Source of the DNA: Acidobacteriota bacterium
GTDB lineage: Bacteria > Acidobacteriota > UBA6911 > JACQSX01
Length of the DNA stretch: 58,705 nt
NCBI GenBank assembly: GCA_016211105.1
Contig: JACQSX010000008.1
Span: 1-58,705 of the forward strand
Direction: 5' to 3'
Shown: one piece after another, positions 1 through 7,263 of the stretch
Position numbering within the stretch: position 1 is the stretch's first letter
Layout of the letters: every line of letters begins with the position of its first letter
Notes under the pieces: generated by a model
Database searches by the model: none
What the model saw: only the letters and a program-made list of their open reading frames with translations
Told to the model about the DNA's origin: nothing
Translations under genes and position numbers: made by a program

Positions 1-250
1 AGGGGCTGGAACATTTTCTGGAGCCTGTGTTTGAGCATCAAGCGGTGTCGGTGGCGGCTCCTGGGGGGGGGACAGGGTTGGAGATGGGGTTGACGGCCAT
101 TTCCGTGTTGGTGGCGCTGCTGGGGATGGGGATCGCTTACTATTTCTATCTGGCACGGCCACAGTTGCCGGGCCTGCTGGCCCACCGCTTCCGCGCCCTT
201 TACAACACCCTCTATCACAAGTATTACGTCGATGAAATCTATGACACGCT
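1..250. repeat. Inverted near-identical repeat, left copy (nuoL segment)
   Basis: Bases 1-250 match the reverse complement of 58347-58596 with 6 differences by my count (about 97.6 % identity) and no gaps, including a shared run of nine G. The match continues to the window edge on the left side. It stops abruptly at base 250, after which the two nuoL genes share no obvious DNA similarity. Confidence 0.95.
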
Positions 251-464
251 CATTGTTCATCCGACGGAACAGACGTCAAGATCCGTGCTCTGGAAGGGCA
301 TCGACGTTTCCGTGATCGATGGAGTCGTCAACGGAGTTGGTTCCCTATTCCAGGAGGGAGGCGATTTTCTGAGGCGAATGCAGAGCGGTTACGCACGCGC
401 ATACGCTACGTGGATCTTGTTTGGGGCGTTCATCATTCTTCTTTACTTCGTAGCTCGATACTGA
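1..464 (+). CDS. nuoL: NADH-quinone oxidoreductase subunit L, C-terminal part (copy 1, 5' truncated by window edge)
   Basis: This is the 3' end of a gene that starts outside the window; the reading frame is open from base 3. NuoL is the distal proton-pumping antiporter-like subunit of complex I in the inner membrane. The visible part is about 153 residues, with one hydrophobic segment at codons for MGLTAISVLVALLG and a final one before the stop (ILFGAFIILLYFVARY). The order nuoL-nuoM-nuoN and the TGATG overlap with nuoM support the call. Bases 1-250 are almost identical to the nuoL at the other end of the window, while the last 70 codons are unrelated in sequence and shorter than in that copy. 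Family assignment is secure from context and from the copy at 58058-58705. Confidence 0.9.
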   Translation, partial: GLEHFLEPVFEHQAVSVAAPGGGTGLEMGLTAISVLVALLGMGIAYYFYLARPQLPGLLAHRFRALYNTLYHKYYVDEIYDTLIVHPTEQTSRSVLWKGIDVSVIDGVVNGVGSLFQEGGDFLRRMQSGYARAYATWILFGAFIILLYFVARY

Positions 465-1990
465 TGCCAATACTAAGCGCACTCATCATTCTATCCATCT
501 TGGGCGGCTGCTTGGTCCTGCTGGTTCCAGCATCGCTTGAGAGGTGGTCCAAGCACGTCGCTTTCTTTACGGCCCTACTGATTTTCACTCTGGCCATCGC
601 GTTATTTCTGCGTTTTGATTCCCGCGCTCCCCTGATGCAGTTTGTAGAGCGCTATCCCTGGATTCATTCCAGTTCGATTCACGTGGACTATTATCTTGGA
701 ATCGACGGAATCAGCCTGTTACTAATTCTTCTCACCACATTCATCACTCCCATTACAATACTCTCCTCCTGGAGAACAATCGAAAAGCAAATAAGAGCTT
801 TTTTTGCTCTGTTACTGTTTTTACAGGCCGGTATTATCGGGGTGTTCGCGGCATTGGACCTCGTGGTCTTTTATTTTTTCTGGGAAGTGATGCTGATCCC
901 AATGTACTTCCTGATCGGCGTTTGGGGCTACGAGCGACGCGTTTATGCTGCCGTAAAATTCTTCCTCTATACCATGGCTGGATCCTTGTTGATGCTCGCG
1001 GCCATCATCACTCTGTATTTTTACAACGGAGCCGTCACTTTTAGCCTCCCGGACATTGTGGCAAACGTGCAGCAACGGTCACTCATTCTTCCGGGAGGAG
1101 TGGAGGCCTTCTTGTTTCTTGCCTTCTTTTTGGCCTTTGCCATCAAAGTCCCTCTTTTCCCCTTGCACACGTGGCTGCCCGACGCGCACGTGGAAGCGCC
1201 CACGGCCGGATCGGTATTCCTCGCCAGTATTTTGCTTAAAATGGGAACGTACGGCTTGATCCGCTTTTGCCTCCCGCTGTTTCCAAGAAGCTGTATCAAG
1301 CTTGCGCCGGTCGCTATTACATTGGCCATCATCGGAATTATCTACGGCGCGCTCGTGGCCATGGTGCAGCCGGACGTTAAAAAGCTAATCGCCTACTCCT
1401 CGGTGAGCCACCTGGGATTGGTCGTACTAGGAATTTTTTCTTTCAATGTTGAGGGACTGATGGGAGCCAACTACCAGATGCTGAATCATGGAATTTCAAC
1501 TGGCGCCCTGTTTTTGTTGGTTGGAATCCTATATGAACGAAAACATACGCGGCAGATCCGCGACTTCGGTGGCTTAGCTCATGTGATCCCCATTTACAGC
1601 TCATTTTTCATGATCACCACGCTCGCTTCCATCGGGATGCCCGGATTGAATGGATTCGTAGGTGAATGGCTCATCCTGCAGGGATCGTTCCTGGCCAATC
1701 GCCAAGCAGCGGCATTTGCTACAACAGCAGTGATTCTTTCGGCTGTTTATATGCTTTGGATGTACCAACGTGTCTTCTTTGGCACTCTGTCTGAGTCCAA
1801 TCGTCTCCTGTCTGATTTGAAGCTGCGCGAATATGCGATCCTGGTTCCGCTGGTCGTGATGATGGTATGGATGGGAATGTATTCCGCAACGTTTTTGAGA
1901 AAGATCGACGTTTCCACGGCGCGAATCGTGTCTGACATTGACAGCATACGCCAACAGATCAGTCCCAAAATCTATCGGGTGCGTCGTTAG
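464..1990 (+). CDS. nuoM: NADH-quinone oxidoreductase subunit M (copy 1)
   Basis: NuoM is an antiporter-like, proton-translocating membrane subunit of complex I. The product has 508 residues, about the family's usual length, and is hydrophobic throughout. It has the conserved HTWLPDAHVEAPTAGS segment around residues 235-250 and the FWEVMLIPMYFLIG stretch near residue 145. I place the start at the ATG at 464, which overlaps the nuoL stop (TGATG). A GTG at 410 in the same frame would lie inside nuoL and add 18 non-homologous residues. The next gene, nuoN, follows after 3 bases. Compared with the other nuoM here (56468-58054) it is clearly homologous but diverged along its whole length, so the two are old paralogues. 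Confidence 0.95.
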   Translation: MPILSALIILSILGGCLVLLVPASLERWSKHVAFFTALLIFTLAIALFLRFDSRAPLMQFVERYPWIHSSSIHVDYYLGIDGISLLLILLTTFITPITILSSWRTIEKQIRAFFALLLFLQAGIIGVFAALDLVVFYFFWEVMLIPMYFLIGVWGYERRVYAAVKFFLYTMAGSLLMLAAIITLYFYNGAVTFSLPDIVANVQQRSLILPGGVEAFLFLAFFLAFAIKVPLFPLHTWLPDAHVEAPTAGSVFLASILLKMGTYGLIRFCLPLFPRSCIKLAPVAITLAIIGIIYGALVAMVQPDVKKLIAYSSVSHLGLVVLGIFSFNVEGLMGANYQMLNHGISTGALFLLVGILYERKHTRQIRDFGGLAHVIPIYSSFFMITTLASIGMPGLNGFVGEWLILQGSFLANRQAAAFATTAVILSAVYMLWMYQRVFFGTLSESNRLLSDLKLREYAILVPLVVMMVWMGMYSATFLRKIDVSTARIVSDIDSIRQQISPKIYRVRR

Positions 1991-1993
1991 TAC

Positions 1994-3424
1994 ATGTCTG
2001 ATTTCCGTTACTTGCTACCTGAGGTAATCCTGAGCGTGGTTGCGTCTCTGATCATGCTTCTTTCGCCTCTGTTGGACCGCAAGGACTCCAACACCCCAGG
2101 CATATTGAGCGGATTGGGATTGCTCCTAGCTACCGCAGCAACGCTCTTAACCTGGCGCCAACGCGCGCTTGGATTTTCCGGGATGGTTCTGATTGATGGC
2201 TTTTCGCAGTTGAGTCGTCTTCTACTATATGGGATCCTATTTTGCGTTGCTATTGCCGCGATAGACTTTCTCAAGCGAGAACAAATCAATTTCGGGGAAT
2301 TTTATGCGTTGCTCCTGTTTGCCACGACGGGGGCTTCCTTGATGGTAGTTTCCGCTGATTTGATCTTGACTTTTCTCGGCATTGAAATACTTTCTATCGG
2401 AACCTATGTCCTTGCAGGCTTCAAGCGCGAAGACCCACGCTGCACGGAAGCTTCATTAAAGTATTTCCTACTGGGCGGATTTTCCACCGCCTTCTTTCTC
2501 TATGGAGTCGCGCTTCTCTATGGCAAGACTACCAGCACTCGCTACCAGGCGCTGGCAACCAGCCTGCAAACAGTTCCCGACATTTTGACATTTACGGGCC
2601 TTACGCTGATTCTCGTGGGTTTTGGATTCAAAGTGGCGATGGCGCCATTCCACGTTTGGACGCCCGACGTTTACGAGGGCGCGCCTACCCCCATCACCAC
2701 GTTTATGTCGACCGGCTCCAAGATAGCCGCAGTATTAGCCTTCGTTCGAGTCTTTTACATGGCACTGGAAGGACTGAACAAGGAGTGGGGCGATATCTTG
2801 TGGGTGGCCGCCGTTCTGACGATGTTTTTGGGGAATATCGCTGCGCTAAGCCAGAGCAATATCAAGCGCCTCCTGGCCTATTCTTCCATTGCGCATGCTG
2901 GCTATCTACTGATAGGTTTTGTTTCTAGGAGTAGATTTGGCGTCGAAGCGATTCTTTTTTACACTTTATCCTATGCACTGATGAATCTGGGAGCTTTCAC
3001 AGTAGTACAGCTAATCAGCCGCCAGGGTGATAACCGTGTCCTACTTCACGATTACGTGGGATTGGGTACCCGACACCGCTGGCTCGCTGTTTCTCTATCG
3101 CTGTTCTTGTTCTCGTTGGCAGGCATTCCGGCCACGGCCGGATTTATGGGAAAACTGTTCCTCTTCTCAGCCGCAGCTCAGAGCGGACTTTACTGGTTAG
3201 TGGTTCTGGCAGTGATCAATAGCGCGATCGCCGTTTATTATTATATCCGCATCATTGTATTGATGTTCATGCGCGAGCCTGAAGCAAAAGAAGAAACGAT
3301 CCGCATCCCCTTGGGGGCACTCGCCGTTATTACGGTGGCAGCGCTGGGGACCTTGGTTTTGGGAATTTTTCCAACGATTTTTATGCAGGCGGCCGAAGCG
3401 GCTACCGTCGCAGGTATCGGATGA
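1994..3424 (+). CDS. nuoN: NADH-quinone oxidoreductase subunit N (copy 1)
   Basis: NuoN is the third antiporter-like subunit of complex I. The product has 476 residues with repeated membrane segments and the family motif HVWTPDVYEGAPTPITTFMS at about residues 220-240. It also has the QSNIKRLLAYSSIAHAGYLL segment near residue 290. The ATG at 1994 follows the nuoM stop by 3 bases, and the stop overlaps the greA start (ATGA at 3421). The gene closes a nuoL-nuoM-nuoN module without the peripheral-arm genes in view. The diverged second copy at 54964-56457 is 21 residues longer. Confidence 0.95.
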   Translation: MSDFRYLLPEVILSVVASLIMLLSPLLDRKDSNTPGILSGLGLLLATAATLLTWRQRALGFSGMVLIDGFSQLSRLLLYGILFCVAIAAIDFLKREQINFGEFYALLLFATTGASLMVVSADLILTFLGIEILSIGTYVLAGFKREDPRCTEASLKYFLLGGFSTAFFLYGVALLYGKTTSTRYQALATSLQTVPDILTFTGLTLILVGFGFKVAMAPFHVWTPDVYEGAPTPITTFMSTGSKIAAVLAFVRVFYMALEGLNKEWGDILWVAAVLTMFLGNIAALSQSNIKRLLAYSSIAHAGYLLIGFVSRSRFGVEAILFYTLSYALMNLGAFTVVQLISRQGDNRVLLHDYVGLGTRHRWLAVSLSLFLFSLAGIPATAGFMGKLFLFSAAAQSGLYWLVVLAVINSAIAVYYYIRIIVLMFMREPEAKEETIRIPLGALAVITVAALGTLVLGIFPTIFMQAAEAATVAGIG

Positions 3425-3894
3425 GAGCTATCAGGAAGAAACTCGAAGACGAAATTCGCGATCTCGAAATGGAGTTGAAGACCGAACTTCCCAAGGCCAT
3501 CCAAAGAGCGAGAGAGCTAGGAGACCTAAGGGAAAATGCGGAATATCAGACAGCCAAAGAGCGACAGGGATTCATCCAAGCAAAGATAGCTCACTTGAGA
3601 GAAAGGCTGGCAAAGCTCTCCATGGTCAACCTGAAGAACATCCCCGAGGACAAGGTAGCCTACGGCTCCACCGTCGTCTTGCATGACTCGGAAACCGGAA
3701 AGCAAATTATCTATAAGTTGGTCAGTAGCGAAGAATCTAACGCCGCCCAGGGCTTGATATCCATTAACTCACCCATCGGGCGCACTTTAATCGGACACCG
3801 GGAGGGAGACGAAGTGGAAGTTCAAACCCCGGGAGGAAGGAAAACTTATAACATACTAAAACTGACGACGATTCATCAAGACATTCAGCAGTAG
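3421..3894 (+). CDS. greA: Transcription elongation factor GreA
   Basis: GreA rescues backtracked RNA polymerase by stimulating cleavage of the transcript 3' end. The 157-residue product is the family's usual length. An N-terminal coiled coil covers residues 1-75 and contains the conserved GDLRENAEYQTAKERQ segment (about 34-49). A C-terminal FKBP-like half follows, with SPIGRTLIGHREGDEVEV near residue 120. The two acidic residues expected at the tip of the coiled coil lie in the GDLRENAEY stretch. The ATG overlaps the nuoN stop (ATGA), so greA is translationally coupled to a respiratory operon. That location is unusual. Confidence 0.93.
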   Translation: MRAIRKKLEDEIRDLEMELKTELPKAIQRARELGDLRENAEYQTAKERQGFIQAKIAHLRERLAKLSMVNLKNIPEDKVAYGSTVVLHDSETGKQIIYKLVSSEESNAAQGLISINSPIGRTLIGHREGDEVEVQTPGGRKTYNILKLTTIHQDIQQ

Positions 3895-3913
3895 TAACAG
3901 ATAAGAATTTGTC

Positions 3914-4210
3914 CTATTTTGTCTGAAAAATAGTCGCGCCCGAGAGGAAGTCTCTTTTCAGTCGCTCCGTTAGATAAATCGAGCGGCCGTCGTAGACATG
4001 CCTGATCCCATGCAGTTCGCGGTATTGGTGATCACGGCTGATGATCTCGATTGATTTTAACTCATCGATCTTGGACGTATCATCCACGAGGATAAATTCC
4101 TCCGTCGAATACGCATCAGCAAGAAGACGGGCCACGTAGAGAACTTCGCCCCTGCAAATCTCCCAGCTCATGATTAATAGAAACAAGAAAAAGCATAACC
4201 AACGTTTCAT
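3914..4210 (-). CDS. Small exported protein of unknown function
   Basis: A 98-residue protein. Residues 1-21 look like a signal peptide (basic MKRW start, then a run of Phe and Leu). The mature part is polar with no family I recognise. It lies 73 bases downstream of ccmD on the same strand, so it may be the last gene of the ccm operon. It converges with greA across a 19-base gap. A role in haem or cytochrome handling would be a guess from position only: the only cysteines are one in the signal segment and one at its end. Confidence 0.6.
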   Translation of the reverse strand: MKRWLCFFLFLLIMSWEICRGEVLYVARLLADAYSTEEFILVDDTSKIDELKSIEIISRDHQYRELHGIRHVYDGRSIYLTERLKRDFLSGATIFQTK

Positions 4211-4283
4211 CGCGCCTTCTCCAACTGTGATTGGGAGTCTACAGACGGCCTTAAAAGAAGCTTTGTGACGCCGCTTACTTTTC

Positions 4284-4406
4284 CTACTTTTCCGCGAGAT
4301 CTTTCAGTTTCTTTTCGATCGCTTCCTGCTTGCGGTGCAGAGCGAAGATATAAATAAACAAGGCGGTCCAGACGAGCGCGTAGGCCGCAAAGAGGTAGTA
4401 GTTCAT
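4284..4406 (-). CDS. ccmD: CcmD-like small haem exporter subunit
   Basis: A 40-codon gene. The product begins MNYYLFAAYALVWTALFIYI, a single membrane helix, followed by a strongly charged tail rich in Lys and Glu (HRKQEAIEKKLKDLAEK). That layout and length are typical of CcmD, which joins CcmABC in releasing haem-loaded CcmE. Its ATG (4406) overlaps the ccmC stop by 4 bases (ATGA), so the two are translationally coupled. CcmD proteins are poorly conserved, so the call rests on size, topology and position. Confidence 0.85.
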   Translation of the reverse strand: MNYYLFAAYALVWTALFIYIFALHRKQEAIEKKLKDLAEK

Positions 4407-5059
4407 AGACCCCCCAATCTTAGAGAGATTTCGTAATCCAGTTTTTTCTGCCCCATGCGCAAAAGCATCAATATGACGTAGAAGAGAGTAAAAGCCGCCA
4501 ACGCCACAAACATTGCCGCTTTCATGTCAGGATCCAGGTTCATCCCGGTCGAAGTAATTACCACCGGATGAATCGTACGCCACCAGCGGATCGACATAAA
4601 AACAATTGGAACGTCGATGAATCCCAAAATTCCGAACACGGCAGATAGTTTGTATTTTTTATCGCTTTCCGGCATATTTGCGCGCAGCAGCAAGTAGGCA
4701 ACATAGATTAACCACAAGATCAAGAACGTCGTAAGACGCGGGTCCCATGTCCACCATGTGTTCCACACCGGCTTCGCCCACAGCGGGCCCGTAATCAGAA
4801 CCAGACTGGCAAAAATGACGCCAATCTCTGCGCTGCTTGAAGCCCAAACGTCGTAGGTTCGGTTTCCCGTCAACAAATAGACAACGCTGAACAGGAAAAG
4901 AATGAAAAAAGCGAGCATGCAAAGCCAGGCAGCAGAAATATGAAAGTAAAAAATTCTCTGTACCTCCCCCATTTCCCTTTCTGGCGGAGCCAAAATGAAA
5001 GCACAATAGAGAGCGAACAACATTGCTGGATAAAGCAATACGAGCAGCATGGCGCGCAT
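4403..5059 (-). CDS. ccmC: Haem exporter / haem handling protein CcmC
   Basis: CcmC presents haem at the periplasmic face of the inner membrane and loads it onto CcmE. The 218-residue product has six predicted membrane segments. It carries the tryptophan-rich periplasmic motif VWNTWWTWDPRLTTF (about residues 98-112), and conserved histidines flank that region in FHISAAW and TIHP. The length is slightly below the proteobacterial norm. The ATG follows the ccmB stop directly with no spacer, and the stop overlaps ccmD. Confidence 0.95.
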   Translation of the reverse strand: MRAMLLVLLYPAMLFALYCAFILAPPEREMGEVQRIFYFHISAAWLCMLAFFILFLFSVVYLLTGNRTYDVWASSSAEIGVIFASLVLITGPLWAKPVWNTWWTWDPRLTTFLILWLIYVAYLLLRANMPESDKKYKLSAVFGILGFIDVPIVFMSIRWWRTIHPVVITSTGMNLDPDMKAAMFVALAAFTLFYVILMLLRMGQKKLDYEISLRLGGL

Positions 5060-5740
5060 TTATTCTCCTAATACGTAGTCAAAGATCACCAGGGCAGCAG
5101 CCAGGAAAATTGCATCGAAAATCAACAGAAGCGTCAACCAGTGCCAATTTTCAATTTCGCCCGTCAGTTTAATTGCCTGTTGCGTCAACTGCACCGCGGC
5201 AATCAGGACTGGGATCGTGATGGGATACATCATGATCGATAACACTACCTCACGCAATCGGGAACTCTCTGCCATGGCGGCAAAAAGCGTACCCACGCAA
5301 GAAAGACCGAGGGCGGTGAGCAGGCAAACTGCCGACAGCAACCAGAAACGGGACGTCACCGTGAGATTGAAAAACACCATGAACAAGGGGAAAATAAGCA
5401 ACATCAAGAGGGTAATCAAAGCTAGGTTACCTAGAAACTTCCCCAAAAAGATCCACGCCGGGTCGACGGGCAACAAAGCCAGCGCGTCAATCGCCCGGTC
5501 GGCACTCTCCCGTTGGAAAGTGCGATTCAGAGTCAGCACTGAGGCAAAGGCGACGGCAATCCAGAAAATTGCCGCCTTGCCTTGCCGCAGCGCTTCTGAG
5601 GATGGATCAAACGCAAACGTAAAGAGCAACAATACCATCAGGCCAAAGAATAAATTGGAGAGGAATCCCTCTTTTCCTCGAAACTCCAGCAACAAGTCCT
5701 TCTTCAAGATGGCGATCGCCGCTTGTAAGCCAGAACTCAT
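5060..5740 (-). CDS. ccmB: Haem exporter ABC permease CcmB
   Basis: CcmB is the membrane partner of the CcmA ATPase in the complex that releases holo-CcmE. The product has 226 residues, the normal length, with six hydrophobic segments. It also has the family's N-terminal cytoplasmic stretch (LKKDLLLEFRGKE) and the segment LNRTFQRESADRAIDALALL near residue 72. The start overlaps the ccmA stop by 4 bases (ATGA) and the stop abuts ccmC. Confidence 0.93.
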   Translation of the reverse strand: MSSGLQAAIAILKKDLLLEFRGKEGFLSNLFFGLMVLLLFTFAFDPSSEALRQGKAAIFWIAVAFASVLTLNRTFQRESADRAIDALALLPVDPAWIFLGKFLGNLALITLLMLLIFPLFMVFFNLTVTSRFWLLSAVCLLTALGLSCVGTLFAAMAESSRLREVVLSIMMYPITIPVLIAAVQLTQQAIKLTGEIENWHWLTLLLIFDAIFLAAALVIFDYVLGE

Positions 5741-6402
5741 ATCAGTCCGAGTTCATGTTGCGGAGAACTTCCTGCCATCGGTGTTTCCCTGATCTGTCCA
5801 TCGCGGACTTCAAACGCACGGCTCGCAAGCGGCCATCCCAAATCCAGTTGGTGGGTCACCAGTACGACGGTCTTCTCTTGTATCCATTGGCTGAAAAGCT
5901 TTACAAACCGAGCATCCAGCGCATTGAAGGGTTCGTCGAGAAGCAATATTTCCGGATCGTGTAACATCACTCGGGCCACCGCAAGACGTTGTTTCATCCC
6001 AGCGGAATAAAAACGAACCCGTCGCTGGGAAGCACTCCCACTCAATCCCACTCTTTCCAACCATTGCCGTGAGCGGTCGCCCGGCACACCGCGCAATCTG
6101 CCAAAAAAAATCAAGTTCTCTTCGCCGGTGAGATCAGGGTAAAGTGACGTGCTGTGTCCCAGGTAGCCCATCTGACTCCGGTAACGCGCCAATCCGTCAC
6201 GACTTCCATAAAAAAGAACCGAGCCGGAAGTAGGTGAACTCAACGAGGCTATGATTTTTAGCAGTGTCGACTTCCCTGCGCCGTTCGGTCCGTACAACAG
6301 AAGTCGTTCTTTCTGCTGGAAGCTAAGCGCAATGTTGCGCAGCACTGGCTGCGTCCCAAATATCTTGTCAACCTGAACAAGCTCAACCACCGGCGGCTGC
6401 AT
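5737..6402 (-). CDS. ccmA: Haem exporter ABC ATP-binding protein CcmA
   Basis: CcmA is the ATPase that drives release of haem-loaded CcmE from CcmC. The 221-residue product has a Walker A box GPNGAGKST (38-46), an ABC signature FYSAGMKQRL (131-140), Walker B LLLDEP (153-158) and a switch histidine in VLVTHQLD near residue 186. It lies between the CcmI-like gene (52 bases upstream) and ccmB (4-base overlap). By sequence alone it could be another ABC ATPase; the flanking ccm genes settle the assignment. Confidence 0.92.
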   Translation of the reverse strand: MQPPVVELVQVDKIFGTQPVLRNIALSFQQKERLLLYGPNGAGKSTLLKIIASLSSPTSGSVLFYGSRDGLARYRSQMGYLGHSTSLYPDLTGEENLIFFGRLRGVPGDRSRQWLERVGLSGSASQRRVRFYSAGMKQRLAVARVMLHDPEILLLDEPFNALDARFVKLFSQWIQEKTVVLVTHQLDLGWPLASRAFEVRDGQIRETPMAGSSPQHELGLI

Positions 6403-6454
6403 CAGGAACCCATCGATTGGATTTCGGCGCCCGCGACGGGAGAAAGCAAAAACT

Positions 6455-6769
6455 TCATTTTGCTTTGATGGTTTTTCTGGAAGAGCCTAACGAAGCTTGC
6501 GTAGCTTCGATTTGCTTTAATACCTCAATCGCTCTATTTTCAGATTCTTTCTTCAGTACTTCGTAGTCGCGCCCGGAAAGCTTTCCCATGCGAAAATCCA
6601 GCTCGATATCTTTCAAAGAGAGATAGGCCTCCTCCTTCTCGTTCAGCAGTTCATCCAACCGGCTCTGAGTTCGAATCGTGGTCGGAGACGCTTCTGCAGC
6701 CTGAAAGAAGGGATAAGCGATGAACATCAACAAACTTAGAAACAAGAGGGCGGCCACCAACTCAATCAA
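6455..6769 (-). CDS. CcmI N-terminal-like membrane protein
   Basis: A 104-residue protein with one N-terminal membrane helix (residues 4-22) followed by a helical, charged stretch. The segment LLNEKEEAYLSLKDIELDFR and the following MGKLSGRDYEVLKKE resemble the conserved N-terminal part of CcmI (the haem-lyase subunit that holds apocytochrome). The TPR domain of full-length CcmI is absent. I read a TTG start whose TTGA overlaps the ccmH stop, which fits the coupling seen elsewhere in this operon. A minimal CcmI is a reasonable reading but the similarity is short. Confidence 0.7.
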   Translation of the reverse strand: MIELVAALLFLSLLMFIAYPFFQAAEASPTTIRTQSRLDELLNEKEEAYLSLKDIELDFRMGKLSGRDYEVLKKESENRAIEVLKQIEATQASLGSSRKTIKAK

Positions 6770-7263
6770 TCGATCTTCTCCAGCTCCTTGGTCAGGCGTT
6801 CACGATACACATCGGCAGAATCTGACGGATTGGCGCGAGCACTTTCTGCGGTTAAAGTTGCTTCCCTTTTGTCTGTATCTGCCTGCCAGTGGCGCGCCTT
6901 TGCCACCAAGAATATGCCAGCAACGAAGATCCCTAAGAAGGGTAAAACCCACACGAGGAGGTTGAAGCCCTTTTTGGGAGGAGCTGCCAGCACTGAGATG
7001 TCTCCACGGGCATTGACGTAATGGGCAAAGATCTGGTCAGCCGTTTTCCCCTCGCGCAGCATTTGCTCCACTTCTCTTGTAGTCGCGTCGGCCGTACTGC
7101 ATCCACAAACCGAAACGGTCTTGTTGCCGCAACCACACAGACATACCAAATTGGAGGTGATCGCTTTCACCTGTTCTCGGGTTACATTCTGTCCTTGGGC
7201 GGTTGAAGCCACTCCGGCCAGCACGAGATATAATGCGACAAACAAGACGAATCTAGGCCGCAT
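6766..7263 (-). CDS. ccmH: CcmH-type thiol-disulfide protein with an unusual cysteine motif
   Basis: CcmH reduces apocytochrome thiols or holds the apocytochrome for haem attachment. The 165-residue product has a signal peptide (residues 1-24) and a small helical domain containing VCLCGCGNKTVSVCGCS (40-56). A C-terminal membrane anchor (about 101-122) follows, then a short charged tail. Classical CcmH has a single LRCxxC pair; here there are five cysteines at 41, 43, 45, 53 and 55, and the LRCxxC form is absent. The ATG overlaps the ccmF stop by 11 bases. The domain plan and place in the operon support the call. Confidence 0.85.
   Translation of the reverse strand: MRPRFVLFVALYLVLAGVASTAQGQNVTREQVKAITSNLVCLCGCGNKTVSVCGCSTADATTREVEQMLREGKTADQIFAHYVNARGDISVLAAPPKKGFNLLVWVLPFLGIFVAGIFLVAKARHWQADTDKREATLTAESARANPSDSADVYRERLTKELEKID

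Noticed and set aside
821..1332. Minus-strand open frames inside nuoM
   Set aside because: They are antisense shadows of a well-conserved gene.
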